A DNA stretch of 64,000 bases from Hippopus hippopus. Lineage: Eukaryota; Mollusca; Bivalvia; Cardiida; Cardiidae. The stretch lies in NCBI GenBank assembly GCA_946811185.2, contig OX328108.1, forward strand, positions 8,700,412 to 8,764,411, written 5' to 3'. Made by a program: the position numbers and the translations under genes. Of the stretch, positions 44,036 to 53,930 are shown one piece after another; position 1 is the stretch's first letter; every line of letters starts with the position of its first letter. The notes beneath the pieces are model-generated. The model saw only the letters and a program-made list of their open reading frames with translations, searched no databases and had not been told where the DNA came from.

Positions 44036-44334
44036 GCACGCTACACTGTCAATTTGGACTAGTCTAAATTTTTTTTTTTCATGTGGTAAAGAGTTAAGTT
44101 TAAAGTGATATTGTCGCCTAGGTCATTTAAACAATTTTGACTAAAGGTAGAACAGGTTTAAAACGACAATTATACAACTATAATAAATAATGTATTCCAA
44201 ATCGAAATATACAATTACACAAAATTCCCGAGTTATAGAATACCTATCCTTTGTTAGTGTATTGGACTATTGTGTATGAATTTACGTTTGACATTCGATA
44301 TCGTTTCTGTGGTATAGCAATGTGATTCTTTAAC

Positions 44335-44520
44335 TCTTTACCAGACAACAGAAGTAAGACTTGCCCAAATTGAAAGCATTTGTAGACGACATATCAACTG
44401 CAGCCATAATTATGATATAAGATGTCGGAAGAGTAGAAAGAATTGTGAGAACAGGAGCGATTCTGGTAATCACAATTTTCTTCCTTCTCAGATAAGGTTT
44501 TCAAGAGCCGTCTTCCTCGG
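44335..44520. repeat. REP-D, diverged
   Basis: ACTCTTTACCAGACAACAGA end; the centre reads GATTCTGGTAATCACAATTT. Confidence 0.6.
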
Positions 44521-44679
44521 AGTCCACATGGTCGTAAGAAACACAGATTTGTTTGGTGAAGATTTAAATACTAATAGCCACAAAAACATTCTGCTAGCTG
44601 AAAAAAGTATATGCGAAGAAAAAAAAAACAAATATAAACATGAATAGAACGGATGCCCATTGCCATACATTTGACCAGG

Positions 44680-45545
44680 TAGTTGTACTATATATGACCA
44701 AAAACCACCGTTCTTTATTCGTTACCAGGTCAGGTGGTAGGGCACCTGGAAACTTGTTTACAGCCCAGGCGAATCATGTCGCAACTTCGCCTTTGGCTCT
44801 GGGCGACAAGACTCACCACAGCCTTGAATAAGTTCCTTAGTGCCCTGTCACCTGACCGGACAACGAATTTGTCATAATGCAAAGTTTTACAAATCCCACG
44901 TGCATTCAAGTGAAATTTCCTAGTTTTATTGTCTCACGAATCGAGTACGCTTACGAAGTGGAATTGCCCTTTTGGGTGCCCCAACACACTGAAAACTGAC
45001 GTCACTGAAAACTGTAAAAAAAAAGCACAGTTTGATGCAAGAAATCACTGCAAAACGGCACAATTTCATTTAAATATGGATTTAAACAATTTCAAGGTAG
45101 ACCTTGGTAACTATTCATTTTACGATTTGTTGGCAAAAGTAAACGACCATTAGTTGCATTAAACGACAATTATTTTATTTTTTAATGTTAGAAAATAATC
45201 TATGACCTTTGACACGTTACGGTTTGTTTACATTAATGACGAAGGAATGGCTCGTTTTATTTGTTTTAGAATGACTACAAACGATATTCTTTTCTTCCTG
45301 CTTGCATTACAACCATCAAGGGAAACAAGTAATGTTAAGGTGTATTTGTCTTCTGGGCGACTCGCTTCGATTCGACGCCGCCATCTTGGATTCTGTGTTG
45401 TTTAAGTGTATAAGTCAAATGTCTTTGGGGCTCCTGACAGGGAAACTGTACTATTCCCTGGTTGCTGCCAGTAGGTAGTTATATCTATTCGGAGCATATT
45501 ATTCAATCAGACCGCGAGGAATTTCTTTGCAGTACAATAAAAAGT
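44680..45545 (+). repeat. ~850-bp dispersed repeat, copy 2
   Basis: It aligns with 42420-43255. The head again pairs (GGTCAGGTGGTAGGGCACCT with GTGCCCTGTCACCTGACC). The mini-ORF starts MDLNNFKVDLGNYSFYDLLA at 45076. Indels break any longer frame. Confidence 0.8.
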
Positions 45546-45857
45546 GATTGCTCTTTTAGCGCTAAGTACTATAGACTCGACTTCTTTTGACGGCTGTACG
45601 TTTTAAAATATAATCCACTGAAGCTCGTTTTTCATCTTTTAGGCTTGTTTCATCAGGTGTACGTTCTGTGCAGTTTCAATCCTTTTCATCAACCTACCTT
45701 ACCAACATTCTCAGACTACTTCCACAGCGTTTCAAAATTTTGAAGTAACGCGGTTTCTGATAGGCCAAATCAAATGTTTTTAGCCAATCATGCATCAAAT
45801 TACTTTCTAAATCTGGACTCGAGACAAGAAATGCAATTAAGAACGGTTGCTGAATGC

Positions 45858-46033
45858 AGGTCCTTGGTCGGCATTTACCAACCATTCTCAAGAACATTTT
45901 TAGTTTAGTTATGGATATAGAAAGTAACACAAGTTCAGAATTTGTTTTACTTTCAAAATCAAGAGAATTCTTGAAAATAAGACTAAGAATGTTCTTAAGA
46001 ATGGTTGGTGGATACCGACCGAGATCTTGGTAC
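45858..46033. repeat. hairpin repeat, ~45-bp arms
   Basis: GTCCTTGGTCGGCATTTACC pairs with GGTGGATACCGACCGAGAT, and CCATTCTCAAGAACATTTT with GAATGTTCTTAAGAATGG. The frames on both strands here are shadows. 46040-46370 shows nothing. Confidence 0.8.
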
Positions 46034-46374
46034 ATGCTATCCGGAAAAGCCGTGCTTTTGTCTAGATGGCGTTAAAAAGGTGTAAACGAGATTATGAAGA
46101 ACAATGGGGAAAAAAAGAATCACTATGTACAGTTTGGGCTGAAAACCTTCAGCAAATAGTATTTTGCACGAGGCAAACTGCTGACCGAACCCCAGTTGAC
46201 TGTGATAGTGTCTGTTTACTGATGTGTCTCTATTATGCGTCATAGGACATTGGTTTAGGCACTGAAATTGCCAGAAAAAAAGAAACTAGTTTAACATTTC
46301 ATACAGAAAGGAGACACAAACACACCTTAGACTTTGTTATTCGAGAAACAACAACCCAATCGCTGTTAACCCTT

Positions 46375-46460
46375 AACCCTTAGACTGCTAAGCGCGATTC
46401 ACTGACCTTTTGCGGACAGTATAGACTTGACAGCACGTGCAGTCTGATCTTGGATCCAAA
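46375..46460 (+). repeat. REP-A, left half only
   Basis: TTAACCCTTAGACTGCTAAG to GTGCAGTCTGATCTTGGATC; a deletion has removed part of the palindrome. Confidence 0.7.
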
Positions 46461-46749
46461 ACTACAGACAGCTACTGTACCACATAAGCTATGGAACCTC
46501 ATGTTTTCTACATGTATTTTTATTAATGTTATAATTTCAAAGACATCGTTGCAAGCCAACGGAAATCAACAGTTGTTGTCAAGATTGTTTTAGTCAAAAT
46601 ACCTGGTTTCATATTCCTTTAAATAGAACACTTTCTGCAGATTATCTTGTCATCGAGAAAATACTGTAGGTTGTCAAGGATAACATCTTTGATAACTTAT
46701 CTAAAGGTCTATTCAAGACAGCTATTAATACTTTAGTATTATACCATAC

Positions 46750-46782
46750 CTGTAACCGGCATCTGCCAATTACCTCGAAACA
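46750..46782 (-). CDS. adhesion GPCR C-terminal tail, 33-bp microexon
   Basis: On the minus strand TTTTCTTTTGCAG precedes it and GTATGG follows. Eleven codons give FRGNWQMPVT in phase 1-1, matching the phase at which the exon 48651-48746 ends. It lies in the cytoplasmic tail. The following exon was not found in the window. Small size makes this less certain than the membrane exons, but strong splice sites and agreeing phase support it. Confidence 0.55.
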
Positions 46783-46927
46783 CTGCAAAAGAAAAGAATA
46801 ATCAGTGAAAAGACATGGGCCATGCCCTTGCAAAAGCATCTTCGCATGCCAAAGGTAACGATCACTGTGTGGTTCTCATGACGGTAAGATCCACGTAGTG
46901 ATTGTCAGCCCTTGGCTTTGCGAAGGT

Positions 46928-47180
46928 GTTGCAAAAGGGGGTGGGGTTAATGACTCTGTGATGCATTATACCGAGCTAGCAATCACATAATTATGGACCC
47001 ATAAAAACATTTTGTCTAACAACCGAATCATGAAGTGGTATGGTCCTGGGACATGCATAACACTCACAAATAGCAAAAAGTTCCAACCCATGTCAGCCTG
47101 CGCAGACTACGCAGGCTGATATGGGTCGATTTTTTATGCAGATACAATAAGCACCCTTTTCACGGAGCAGGGCTCATATC
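46928..47180 (-). repeat. REP-B, reverse orientation
   Basis: GCAAAAGGGGGTGGGGTTAA at the left, CACGGAGCAGGGCTCATAT at the right and the palindrome GTCAGCCTGCGCAGAC between. Confidence 0.75.
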
Positions 47181-47214
47181 TTTATGAGCCAGTCTCATTA
47201 ATCCATAAAGCACC

Positions 47215-47410
47215 TTTACCTACTTCAGTTGCCTTTTCGGCTAGTGTAGATGAAGATCAGATTGTAAAAACCGTGAAGTCTAATCTTTGACCTACACTGT
47301 CCGCTTTACTTAAATATCCTAACAACTGAAACCTTGATATTAAAATCGTTTCGGTCTTATAATATTTGGACTCAAAATGTCTGATTGGGTTAATTCAGTA
47401 CTCTAAGGTT
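47215..47410 (+). repeat. REP-A, diverged
   Basis: GTAGATGAAGATCAGATTGT and TAATCTTTGACCTACACTGT keep the palindrome; the right end is near GATTGGGTTAA. 47411-47889 holds no gene. Confidence 0.6.
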
Positions 47411-47889
47411 TGAATTTCATTTTTTTTTTACGTTGGAAGTTTAATAAGTAATCTCCAAGTGGAGGAAATCGAATCCAAATCATCCGTAAAAAGGCAGAAA
47501 AAACATAACTGTATGGTCGAAGCTTTGTCACGCCCGAAACCTTCGTAGAGAGAACTAAAGTTTACCGAACACCAGTCTGAGTTAGAAGATACCTTTCTGG
47601 TGAATTATGACAACTATGTCTTGCTACATTTCTTTCATTGTTTAAGTATGTCCTGAATCTTTTCCGAAAAATACCGTTGTAAAAAAATTGGCACAAAGAT
47701 CTTTACTGTTGCTTTAGGCCGCAAATTCTTACTGGTCTTTAGATGCCCAGTCCGACTTGGGTATCTATCTAAGCAAAGCAATCTTCTTACAAAAAACGGT
47801 ATAATGTAATGAAAAAGGTAACCCTAAGAGAAACAGGTGTTTCAGTAAAAAGAAAAAAAAACATTGCATTGTTAAGTACTTATTTATAA

Positions 47890-48159
47890 ATGAGCCATGC
47901 TCTGTGAAAAGGGGGCTTGATACATCAGCGAAAAGTATCGATCCGGGTCAGCCTGCGCAGTCCGCGCAGGCTGACCTGGGCCAAAACGTTTCGGTATTGG
48001 TAAAATTTTTGTATTTCTAAGGACCAGTTTTACCTCATGATAAAGTAGGTTGTTAAAAAAAGGCGGATATTATGGTTCCATAATTATGTGTTGGCTTGCT
48101 TGGTACCATTAATCACGAAGATGCATTAAGCCCCCTGTTTGCCGGAGCATGGCTCACAT
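47890..48159 (+). repeat. REP-B, full length
   Basis: TGAGCCATGCTCTGTGAAAA to GCCGGAGCATGGCTCA with an intact palindrome; nearly the same as the copy at 7991. Confidence 0.88.
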
Positions 48160-48264
48160 ACGAGTATAATATGAAAAACTATATTGGACATAGACTGCAT
48201 TCTGATGTTAAACTATACGCTGTGGGAGAAACTTGCTAAAAGTGTTCTTTACAAGCATGTAAAG

Positions 48265-48618
48265 TTAACCCTAAGGCTGCTAAGTGCGACTCACTTACCT
48301 TTTGCGGACAGCGTATATAATGATCAGACTGCACAGAACGTGCAGTCTGATCTTGGATCTACACTGTCCGATAAGGAGATATCTTTTTACTATCAGTTTG
48401 AAAGTTCCACTTCTTCAGTTTGTACGTTCTCACTTACCTTTTGCGGACAGCGTAGATCAAGATCAGACTGCACAGAACGTGCAGTCTGATCTTGGATCTA
48501 CACTGTCCGATAAGGAGATATCTTTCGTTAAAAAAAAACCTTTAAAAAAGGAAAATTTGGGTTTTTTACTATCAGTTTGAAAGTTCCACTTCCTTTATTT
48601 AGCAGGCTAAGGGTTACT
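48265..48618 (+). repeat. two REP-A copies in tandem
   Basis: The first copy (from TTAACCCTAAGGCTGCTAAG) is cut in its right part, where a second begins at TTCTCACTTACCTTTTGCGG; the second runs to GCAGGCTAAGGGTTA. The pair ends about 30 bp from the exon at 48651. Confidence 0.85.
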
Positions 48619-48650
48619 ATAGAAGACAAGGAATCCAAAGATAAACTTAC

Positions 48651-48746
48651 CAGTATTTTTTGGAGGCAAAGATTCTTTCCGTTGTATTTCTGGTTTTATT
48701 TCTTGTGCCTTAATACCTGAACTGGAGTTGTTCTTTTCTGTCAAGT
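48651..48746 (-). CDS. adhesion GPCR cytoplasmic tail exon (96 bp)
   Basis: Minus strand: acceptor GTCACTGCAG, donor GTAAGT. Encodes LTEKNNSSSGIKAQEIK and PEIQRKESLPPKNT, a polar, Ser/Lys-rich stretch as expected for a receptor tail. Phase 1-1: it joins the last base of exon 50059-50103 and hands on one base to the microexon at 46750. Recognition rests on splice signals and phase, not on conserved residues. Confidence 0.6.
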
Positions 48747-48814
48747 CTGCAGTGACAAATTTAAAGTATCTGACACGGATTAGTTTTTGATAAACCTGTC
48801 TATGAAATATTTAA

Positions 48815-49175
48815 CCGTTTCGGCGCCATAGGCGAAAACAGAGACTTTTGCGGACGGCATAGATCAAGATCAGACTGCATAGAATGTGCAGTCTAATCTT
48901 TGATCTATACCGTCCGCTTGTGTAGTGAAGCCCATACAATCAAAATCTTTCACTGTGGAAAGGATATCGTCACAAAAAAGTAGTTCTCGCAATAACGATA
49001 TCGTCACTGTAAAAGTGATATCGTCAAAAAAGTAGTTCCGGCAATAACAATATCAAGTTCACTATACCGTCCGCTTGTGTAGTCAAGCCTATACAATCAA
49101 AATCTTTGTAGGTTTCAATGGATTGTATTTAGAGCTTTCGAAAAAGGTCGAGTTTATTTATTTAGTTCTGAAAGA
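48815..49175 (+). repeat. REP-A second subtype interrupted by an ATATCGTC repeat
   Basis: TTTTGCGGACGGCATAGATC begins it. At 48960-49075 units of GATATCGTCACTGTAAAAGT and AAAAGTAGTTCCGGCAATAA are inserted, after which the right half ATACCGTCCGCTTGTGTAGT reappears. So the ATATCGTC element is the younger insertion, with duplication of the flanking REP-A sequence. Confidence 0.7.
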
Positions 49176-49184
49176 GTTGAGTGC

Positions 49185-49400
49185 GGGCTTTAAGTCTTTC
49201 AGTGCCAAATATTTAAACTCGATCCTTTTCGATGCCTGAAAATAGAATCCAGTGAGACTCTGAAGTATTTTTGTCTCATAGGCTTGTCTAAACAAGCGGA
49301 TGGAATAGATCCAAGATCAGACTGCACGTTCTGTGCAGTCTGATCTTGATCTATGCCGTCCGCAAAAGTCGTTGTTTTCGCCTACGGCGCGGAAAGGGTT
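49185..49400 (-). repeat. REP-A second subtype, reverse orientation
   Basis: AGATCCAAGATCAGACTGCA faces TGCAGTCTGATCTTGATC, with GCGCGGAAAGGGTTAA at the right end. Confidence 0.75.
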
Positions 49401-49815
49401 AACTGTCACAAACGGGTTACAAACAGGGTTTGAAGATATGGGGTCGCGGTCACTGCTGCTTTCCCATAAACCATTTGTCGAAACAATGATTAACGGTGAG
49501 AGGAGAATGAATCCTGTCAAAATTACTTTCCCGATTCCTTGGAAGGAAATCGGCCAAGCTGGGGATTCGAACCATTTAGCCCTTGGTATCAAGCCCTGTA
49601 TGTTACCTACCGAGCTACCGGGCTAAGCACGTCCTTGTTAAAGTCCCTTTCCCACCGCTGACCATTGTTTCGACGATGGTTATGTGGGAAAGCAGCCAGT
49701 GGCTTGGAAAGAAAATTGTGCGGAGTACTGGTGAAAAGAGACTCCAGGAAAGCATGGGTAGGTGCACTGGCCGCCGCGATATAACTGAAATAATGTTGAA
49801 AACGGCGTACAACCA
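49400..49815. repeat. two SINE copies in opposite orientation
   Basis: The minus copy 49400-49628 has its tRNA-like head at the right (CTACCGAGCTACCGGGCTAA). A plus, headless copy at 49630-49815 ends GCCGCCGCGATATAACTGAA. Confidence 0.8.
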
Positions 49816-49844
49816 ATCCTTGTTAAAGGCAATTCTTCACATAA

Positions 49845-50030
49845 TTTGGATCCATAAAATCCAGTTTGTCTAACAAACAGGCTGAAGTAGAATGGTTGTT
49901 TGACAGACAGAAAATTCACCAAAAGCAAAAATGTTCAATACAGGTCAGCCTGTGCGGACTGCGCAGGCTGATCTGTGTCGAAACTTTTGCAGATGCTTTA
50001 AAACCCCTTTTGACAGAGCATGACTCATAT
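49845..50030 (-). repeat. REP-B, left part deleted
   Basis: CAGGTCAGCCTGTGCGGACT palindrome; right end CTTTTGACAGAGCATGACTCA. It ends 29 bp before the exon at 50059. Confidence 0.75.
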
Positions 50031-50058
50031 AGATTGTATTTAAAAAAAAAAAACTTAC

Positions 50059-50103
50059 TTGTGGAATTTGTCGATTTGTTCGAGTTATCTGTTTCCAAGT
50101 AAC
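50059..50103 (-). CDS. adhesion GPCR cytoplasmic tail exon (45 bp)
   Basis: Minus strand: acceptor ATCTCTTTTAG, donor GTAAGT. Codes for YLETDNSNKSTNST in phase 1-1 and takes up the single base left by the TM5-TM7 exon (57458-57855) without a stop. The Asn/Ser/Thr-rich content suits a flexible receptor tail. It sits in a 7.4 kb intron interval otherwise filled with repeats. Confidence 0.6.
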
Positions 50104-50179
50104 CTAAAAGAGATGATAAAACGTTTAATGGGGTGTTCGTTGTTGTCGTCGTAAACAAGCTTCAAATGCTTCAACACTT

Positions 50180-50397
50180 AAAGATAAGGCACCCTGGTGG
50201 GATTCGTGTAACATCGCCTTTCATCGCCGAAATATCGTATGGATTCGGGTAACACTCAGGTAATCCGTAATCGATGCGGGGAACCAGCGTCTATCGGCCG
50301 ATTACTTATCGATTACCCGAGTCTTAGCCGAATTCGTACTTTTTTCGGCGATGAACGGCGATGTTACACGAATCCCTTTAGGGTGCCCTATCCTTAA
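50180..50397. repeat. foldback MITE, ~80-bp arms
   Basis: GATAAGGCACCCTGGTGGGA pairs with TCCCTTTAGGGTGCCCTATC, and CGTGTAACATCGCC with GGCGATGTTACACG. The centre is GC-rich with ATCGATGCGG. It has no ORF and is not seen elsewhere in the window. Confidence 0.85.
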
Positions 50398-50404
50398 AGA
50401 GCTG

Positions 50405-50815
50405 AAACTGGTTTAAGTCATTTTTGCGGACAGTGTAGATTAAGATCAGACTACAAAGAACATACAGCCTAATCTTGGATCTACATCGTTTGCTTCTTTG
50501 TTACACATTCTGGGAAAACAACCTTGAAATAGCAAATATTTCGGCCGTTTTTTTACCCAATTGAAAAAAGTCTATTTCATAAATTAGGGTCTATGGGTTA
50601 ATCTTTAACTCTTATGCTTCTTAGCCCGACTCACTAACCATCTGCGGACAGTGTAGATCAAGATCAGACTGCACAGAACGTGCAGTCTCATCCTTGATCT
50701 ACACTCTCCGGTAAGGAGGTATTATTCCCAAAAACATAACTTTGATATTGCAATATATTTAAGTTTTATTCTATCGATTTGAAAATTTCATTTTAGTTAT
50801 TTAGCAGATTCTCAG
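50405..50815 (+). repeat. two REP-A copies
   Basis: 50405-50600 (GTAGATTAAGATCAGACTAC) and 50605-50815 (CTTATGCTTCTTAGCCCGAC, AGATCAAGATCAGACTGCAC). Confidence 0.75.
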
Positions 50816-51424
50816 ATTCATGAACTATTTATAAATCAGTTACTGTACACATTTTTTTTTTTTATTTCTGGTCCAGCAGTGGTCTGTTGACTGCTTTTGA
50901 AAACAACAATGGAATATGAGCATTTGATTGTGACGTGCATCGGCTTATTATTTACAATGTTCCACACTGTTGGTGGCAAAAGTTTCCTGCCATTGTAGTG
51001 TTTGGCGTATCAGTATCAGTGTATTTGTACAGGCCTTTTGCTTTCACACTGTCTCAACAAATGCTCAGTGAATGAAATGAACATGTCCAGCCAGCGGTTA
51101 AAATCGAAATAAAGTAATTTAAAACTTGTTGTAGTTTATGTTTATTCAATAAAATGTTGACTGCATCTGCAGCTCAGGGTACATGTCATTGACTGTTTAG
51201 ACAGTTCCAGAGAAGAAGTTAAAGAAGTAAAAATTCAGTGGAATATGAGACATGTAGAATCTTGAGTAATCATCATCATCATCATTATTATTATTATTAT
51301 AAAAATTCATAGAATGTTTATCTGGTTAAAAATATAAACAATGACTTTTTTTTTATTTTTTGAAAATCAGAAATGATCTAAAAATCAAGGTAAAATGTGT
51401 ATCAACAATGTAACTGAAAACTTT
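50816..51424. other. no gene; possible non-coding transcript remnant
   Basis: An AAATAAAG sits near 51110 and trinucleotide runs (ATC, ATT) near 51275-51300. No frame is supported. Confidence 0.35.
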
Positions 51425-51600
51425 TAACAAAAAGGTAGTTCAGGCAATAACGATATATTTACTGTAGAAAGGATATCGTCACAGAAAAGTAGTTTCGGCA
51501 ATAACGATATCTTCACTTTAAAAGTGATATCGCCAAAAAAGCAGTTCCGACAATAACAACATTAAGTTCACTGTAAAAGTGGTACAGTCACAGAAAATGA
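51425..51600 (+). repeat. ATATCGTC repeat, second locus
   Basis: Units of about 50 bases with GGATATCGTCACAGAAAAGT and AGTTTCGGCAATAACGATAT, the same family as at 48960. Confidence 0.8.
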
Positions 51601-51664
51601 CATTAACTGGAGCACCTGTAGAAATTAAGCGAACCTTTACAAGAGAATCCTGCACTTTTACAAT

Positions 51665-51790
51665 CCTGATTTGAAAAGCTTTTGAAAAAATAGTGGGACA
51701 CGGAGCAAATACTGTTAACTAGCGTAAAGATTGTGGGAAAAAGGCAAAATGCTCAGCATTTTTTCCTTTATCTTCAGCGTTTTCTACCCA
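51665..51790. repeat. REP-D, decayed
   Basis: GATTGTGGGAAAAAGGCAAA and TGCTCAGCATTTTTTCC remain of the hairpin. Confidence 0.55.
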
Positions 51791-51939
51791 ATCAAAGATA
51801 GGTAAAACAAGCAATTTAGTTAAAACGATATCCCCCGCTGAGAAAGACCTTTTTTTTTATACAAATATATAAGAGGTATTGTGTTTTGCATGTACACGTT
51901 GCCTTTTTGTTATTGGTCTATAATGAAATTATACATTAA

Positions 51940-52260
51940 GGCCCCTTTAAAAACGATTGTCTGTGCCTAATGATAAACAATATAATTATGAAGTTTCATA
52001 AAATTTTGTTCAGTAGTTGAAGAGATATTTGTCCATAATGGAAATATACAACAAGCCCCCTTTCCGATGACACGGCATCAAATAATTAAAAAAAAAAAAA
52101 AAAAAAGTATATCGGCGGACTATCATAAGGAACATATGTATGAAGTTTCATCAATTTTCGTCAAGGATTTTGGAAGAAATCTGTCTGGACGGACAATGCA
52201 AAATCTATATCCCTTCGCCTTCGGCGGGAGATATGTGCAAAAGTTATTCGTTTGATAAAG
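51940..52260 (+). repeat. fragment of a widespread TATGAAGTTTCAT-type repeat
   Basis: Two similar blocks, AATTATGAAGTTTCATAAAA and TGTATGAAGTTTCATCAATT, with TTCAGTAGTTGAAGAGATAT, recall a repeat common in marine invertebrates. An 18-base A-run lies near 52090. Boundaries are unsure. Confidence 0.4.
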
Positions 52261-52504
52261 GGTAGAGTATTTTTCTGTGAACCATAGGTAAGTACATAAT
52301 AAAGTAAATCAATGTACATGTGTATCTTATACGCGGTTAGGAAAAGTATTTTCTGTCATTAAAAGTAAAATCCATTTTTTCAATTAAGTAATATACATGC
52401 ATGGATAGAGCGTATGTACATAATTACTTTTTGGTTTATGAAAGAAAAAAGCGGTGAAAGAGGGAGAACAAAACATGAAAAAATGGGAATGGATAAATAA
52501 ATTT

Positions 52505-52539
52505 TTGATACATACATACATACATACATACATCAAACG

Positions 52540-52571
<32 letters not shown>

Positions 52572-52617
52572 CATACATACATCAAACGTTTACATACATA
52601 CATACATACATACATGC
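52505..52617 (+). repeat. (CATA)n microsatellite with ATCAAACGTTTA interruptions
   Basis: Three CATACATA runs are separated by two ATCAAACGTTTA blocks. Low-complexity frames on both strands (Tyr/His, Met/Tyr/Val) are artefacts. Confidence 0.95.
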
Positions 52618-52689
52618 ACAGGATAATACTTCGGTAAAATGGTCAATATAAGTGGGACGACGAAAAAAGCTTGTAATTGTGTTCGGAAT

Positions 52690-52830
52690 ATCAACCCTCG
52701 GGCTACTAAGTCCGACCCAATTTAGTTTAGCGGACAGTCTAGATTCAGATCAGAATGCACAGAACATGTACTCTGATCGTGAATCTACACTGTCTGATAC
52801 AGTGAGATTTTTTTCCAACAAACATGTTTG
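52690..52830 (+). repeat. REP-A, partial
   Basis: TCGGGCTACTAAGTCCGACC and GATTCAGATCAGAATGCACA. 52831-53325 holds no recognised gene. Confidence 0.65.
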
Positions 52831-53329
52831 TGAAATCACCGTATTTTGCATAATTTAGAAATGTTTACTCTGTTCGTCTTTTTGTCTTTTTCCTTTATCA
52901 AGGAATTTGACATGAAATTGATACCTTCTATATGCAGCTGCTGTGACTATTTTGACACCACCATCTTTTTGAAACAGAGAAAACATTTCTAAATTGTGTA
53001 TTATTCATTCCCTTAGGAATATTAAGTGGATTTAACACCGTATTTCGGTTTTCGCTATTGTTTTGAAAATTTTAATTATTTCGTAATTTAAAGGTAAACA
53101 ATGGCCTCTTCCCATAATGGCCTCTCTTTCGCAACTACCGTGTTTTGTATATACTACAATCCTATTGTGAACGAGTCTTCCAAATTACACCAAACAATTT
53201 GATATTTAGAAAGCAGGCTTGTCCAGAATTTTACATGATAAAGAAACCCTTGGTCAAGCCGCCTTTTTTTAAGAAGCATTTGTGTTTCGTCTAGATTCCC
53301 AACGAGCGTCTCACAAGGGAGCAAAAGCT

Positions 53330-53590
53330 TTTGAGCCATGTTCTGGCAAAAGGGGGCTTAGTGCATCTTGTGATACATTATACACAGCAAGTCATCATAT
53401 GATTATTGATCTATAAAACCCATTTTGTTTAACAATCGAGTGAATCATATGATGGAATGGTCCTTGGCCATGCAGAAAAAGCCTGGACAAAATTGATGTC
53501 AGCCTGGGGGGACTGCGCAGGCTGACACGGGTCGATACTTTTGCAGATACATCAAGCGCCCTTATCACACAGCAAGGCTCATGTTATATC
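53330..53590 (-). repeat. REP-B, reverse orientation
   Basis: TGAGCCATGTTCTGGCAAAA and CACACAGCAAGGCTCA ends; the palindrome is partly decayed. Confidence 0.75.
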
Positions 53591-53691
53591 GCAAGTACCT
53601 TTAGTCTTACGCTGAGTCATTGGTGACGACATCTCGGAACAAAAAAGATGTTGTTTGGCATCATTCTCTACAAAAATCGTAGAATTTTAAA

Positions 53692-53930
53692 TTAACCTTT
53701 TACCATATAATGACACTTTTAACGACCCTGACCGATACAGCATTTGAAAATATTGTGGGAAAAAGAGAAAATGCTGGTAACCAGCATTTTCTCTTTTTTC
53801 CACTATGTCTTCTATCCTATCAAAGACAAATACTGTCATATGGACCACCTTTAATTTGTCGTCTGCATATGCTTTTAATTTGGACCAGTCTGAAACTTTA
53901 TCGTCTGGTAAAAAGTTATTAGAAAATTGA
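53692..53930. repeat. REP-D, full length
   Basis: TTAACCTTTTACCATATAAT at the left and ATCGTCTGGTAAAAAGTTA at the right; core AAATGCTGGTAACCAGCATT. It has TTAA next to CCTTTTACCA ends, the second clear case for this family. Confidence 0.8.

Noticed and set aside
45694..46075. Frames on both strands around 45.7-46.1 kb
   Set aside because: Generated by the hairpin at 45858-46033; mirrored peptides on the two strands.
48184..48580. Overlapping plus-strand frames with repeated DSVDQDQTAQNVQSDLGSTL
   Set aside because: Exact shadows of two tandem REP-A copies; the repeated peptide comes from the DNA palindrome.
49317..49928. Several 65-97-codon frames
   Set aside because: They run across two SINEs, REP-A and REP-B; no independent coding signal.
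52505..52617. CRISPR-like regular spacing of ATCAAACGTTTA blocks
   Set aside because: Only two blocks within a tetranucleotide repeat in a eukaryotic genome; no spacers.
52384..52651. Repetitive frames (Thr-Tyr-Ile-His and Met-Tyr-Val-Cys type) on both strands
   Set aside because: Translation of the (CATA)n repeat.
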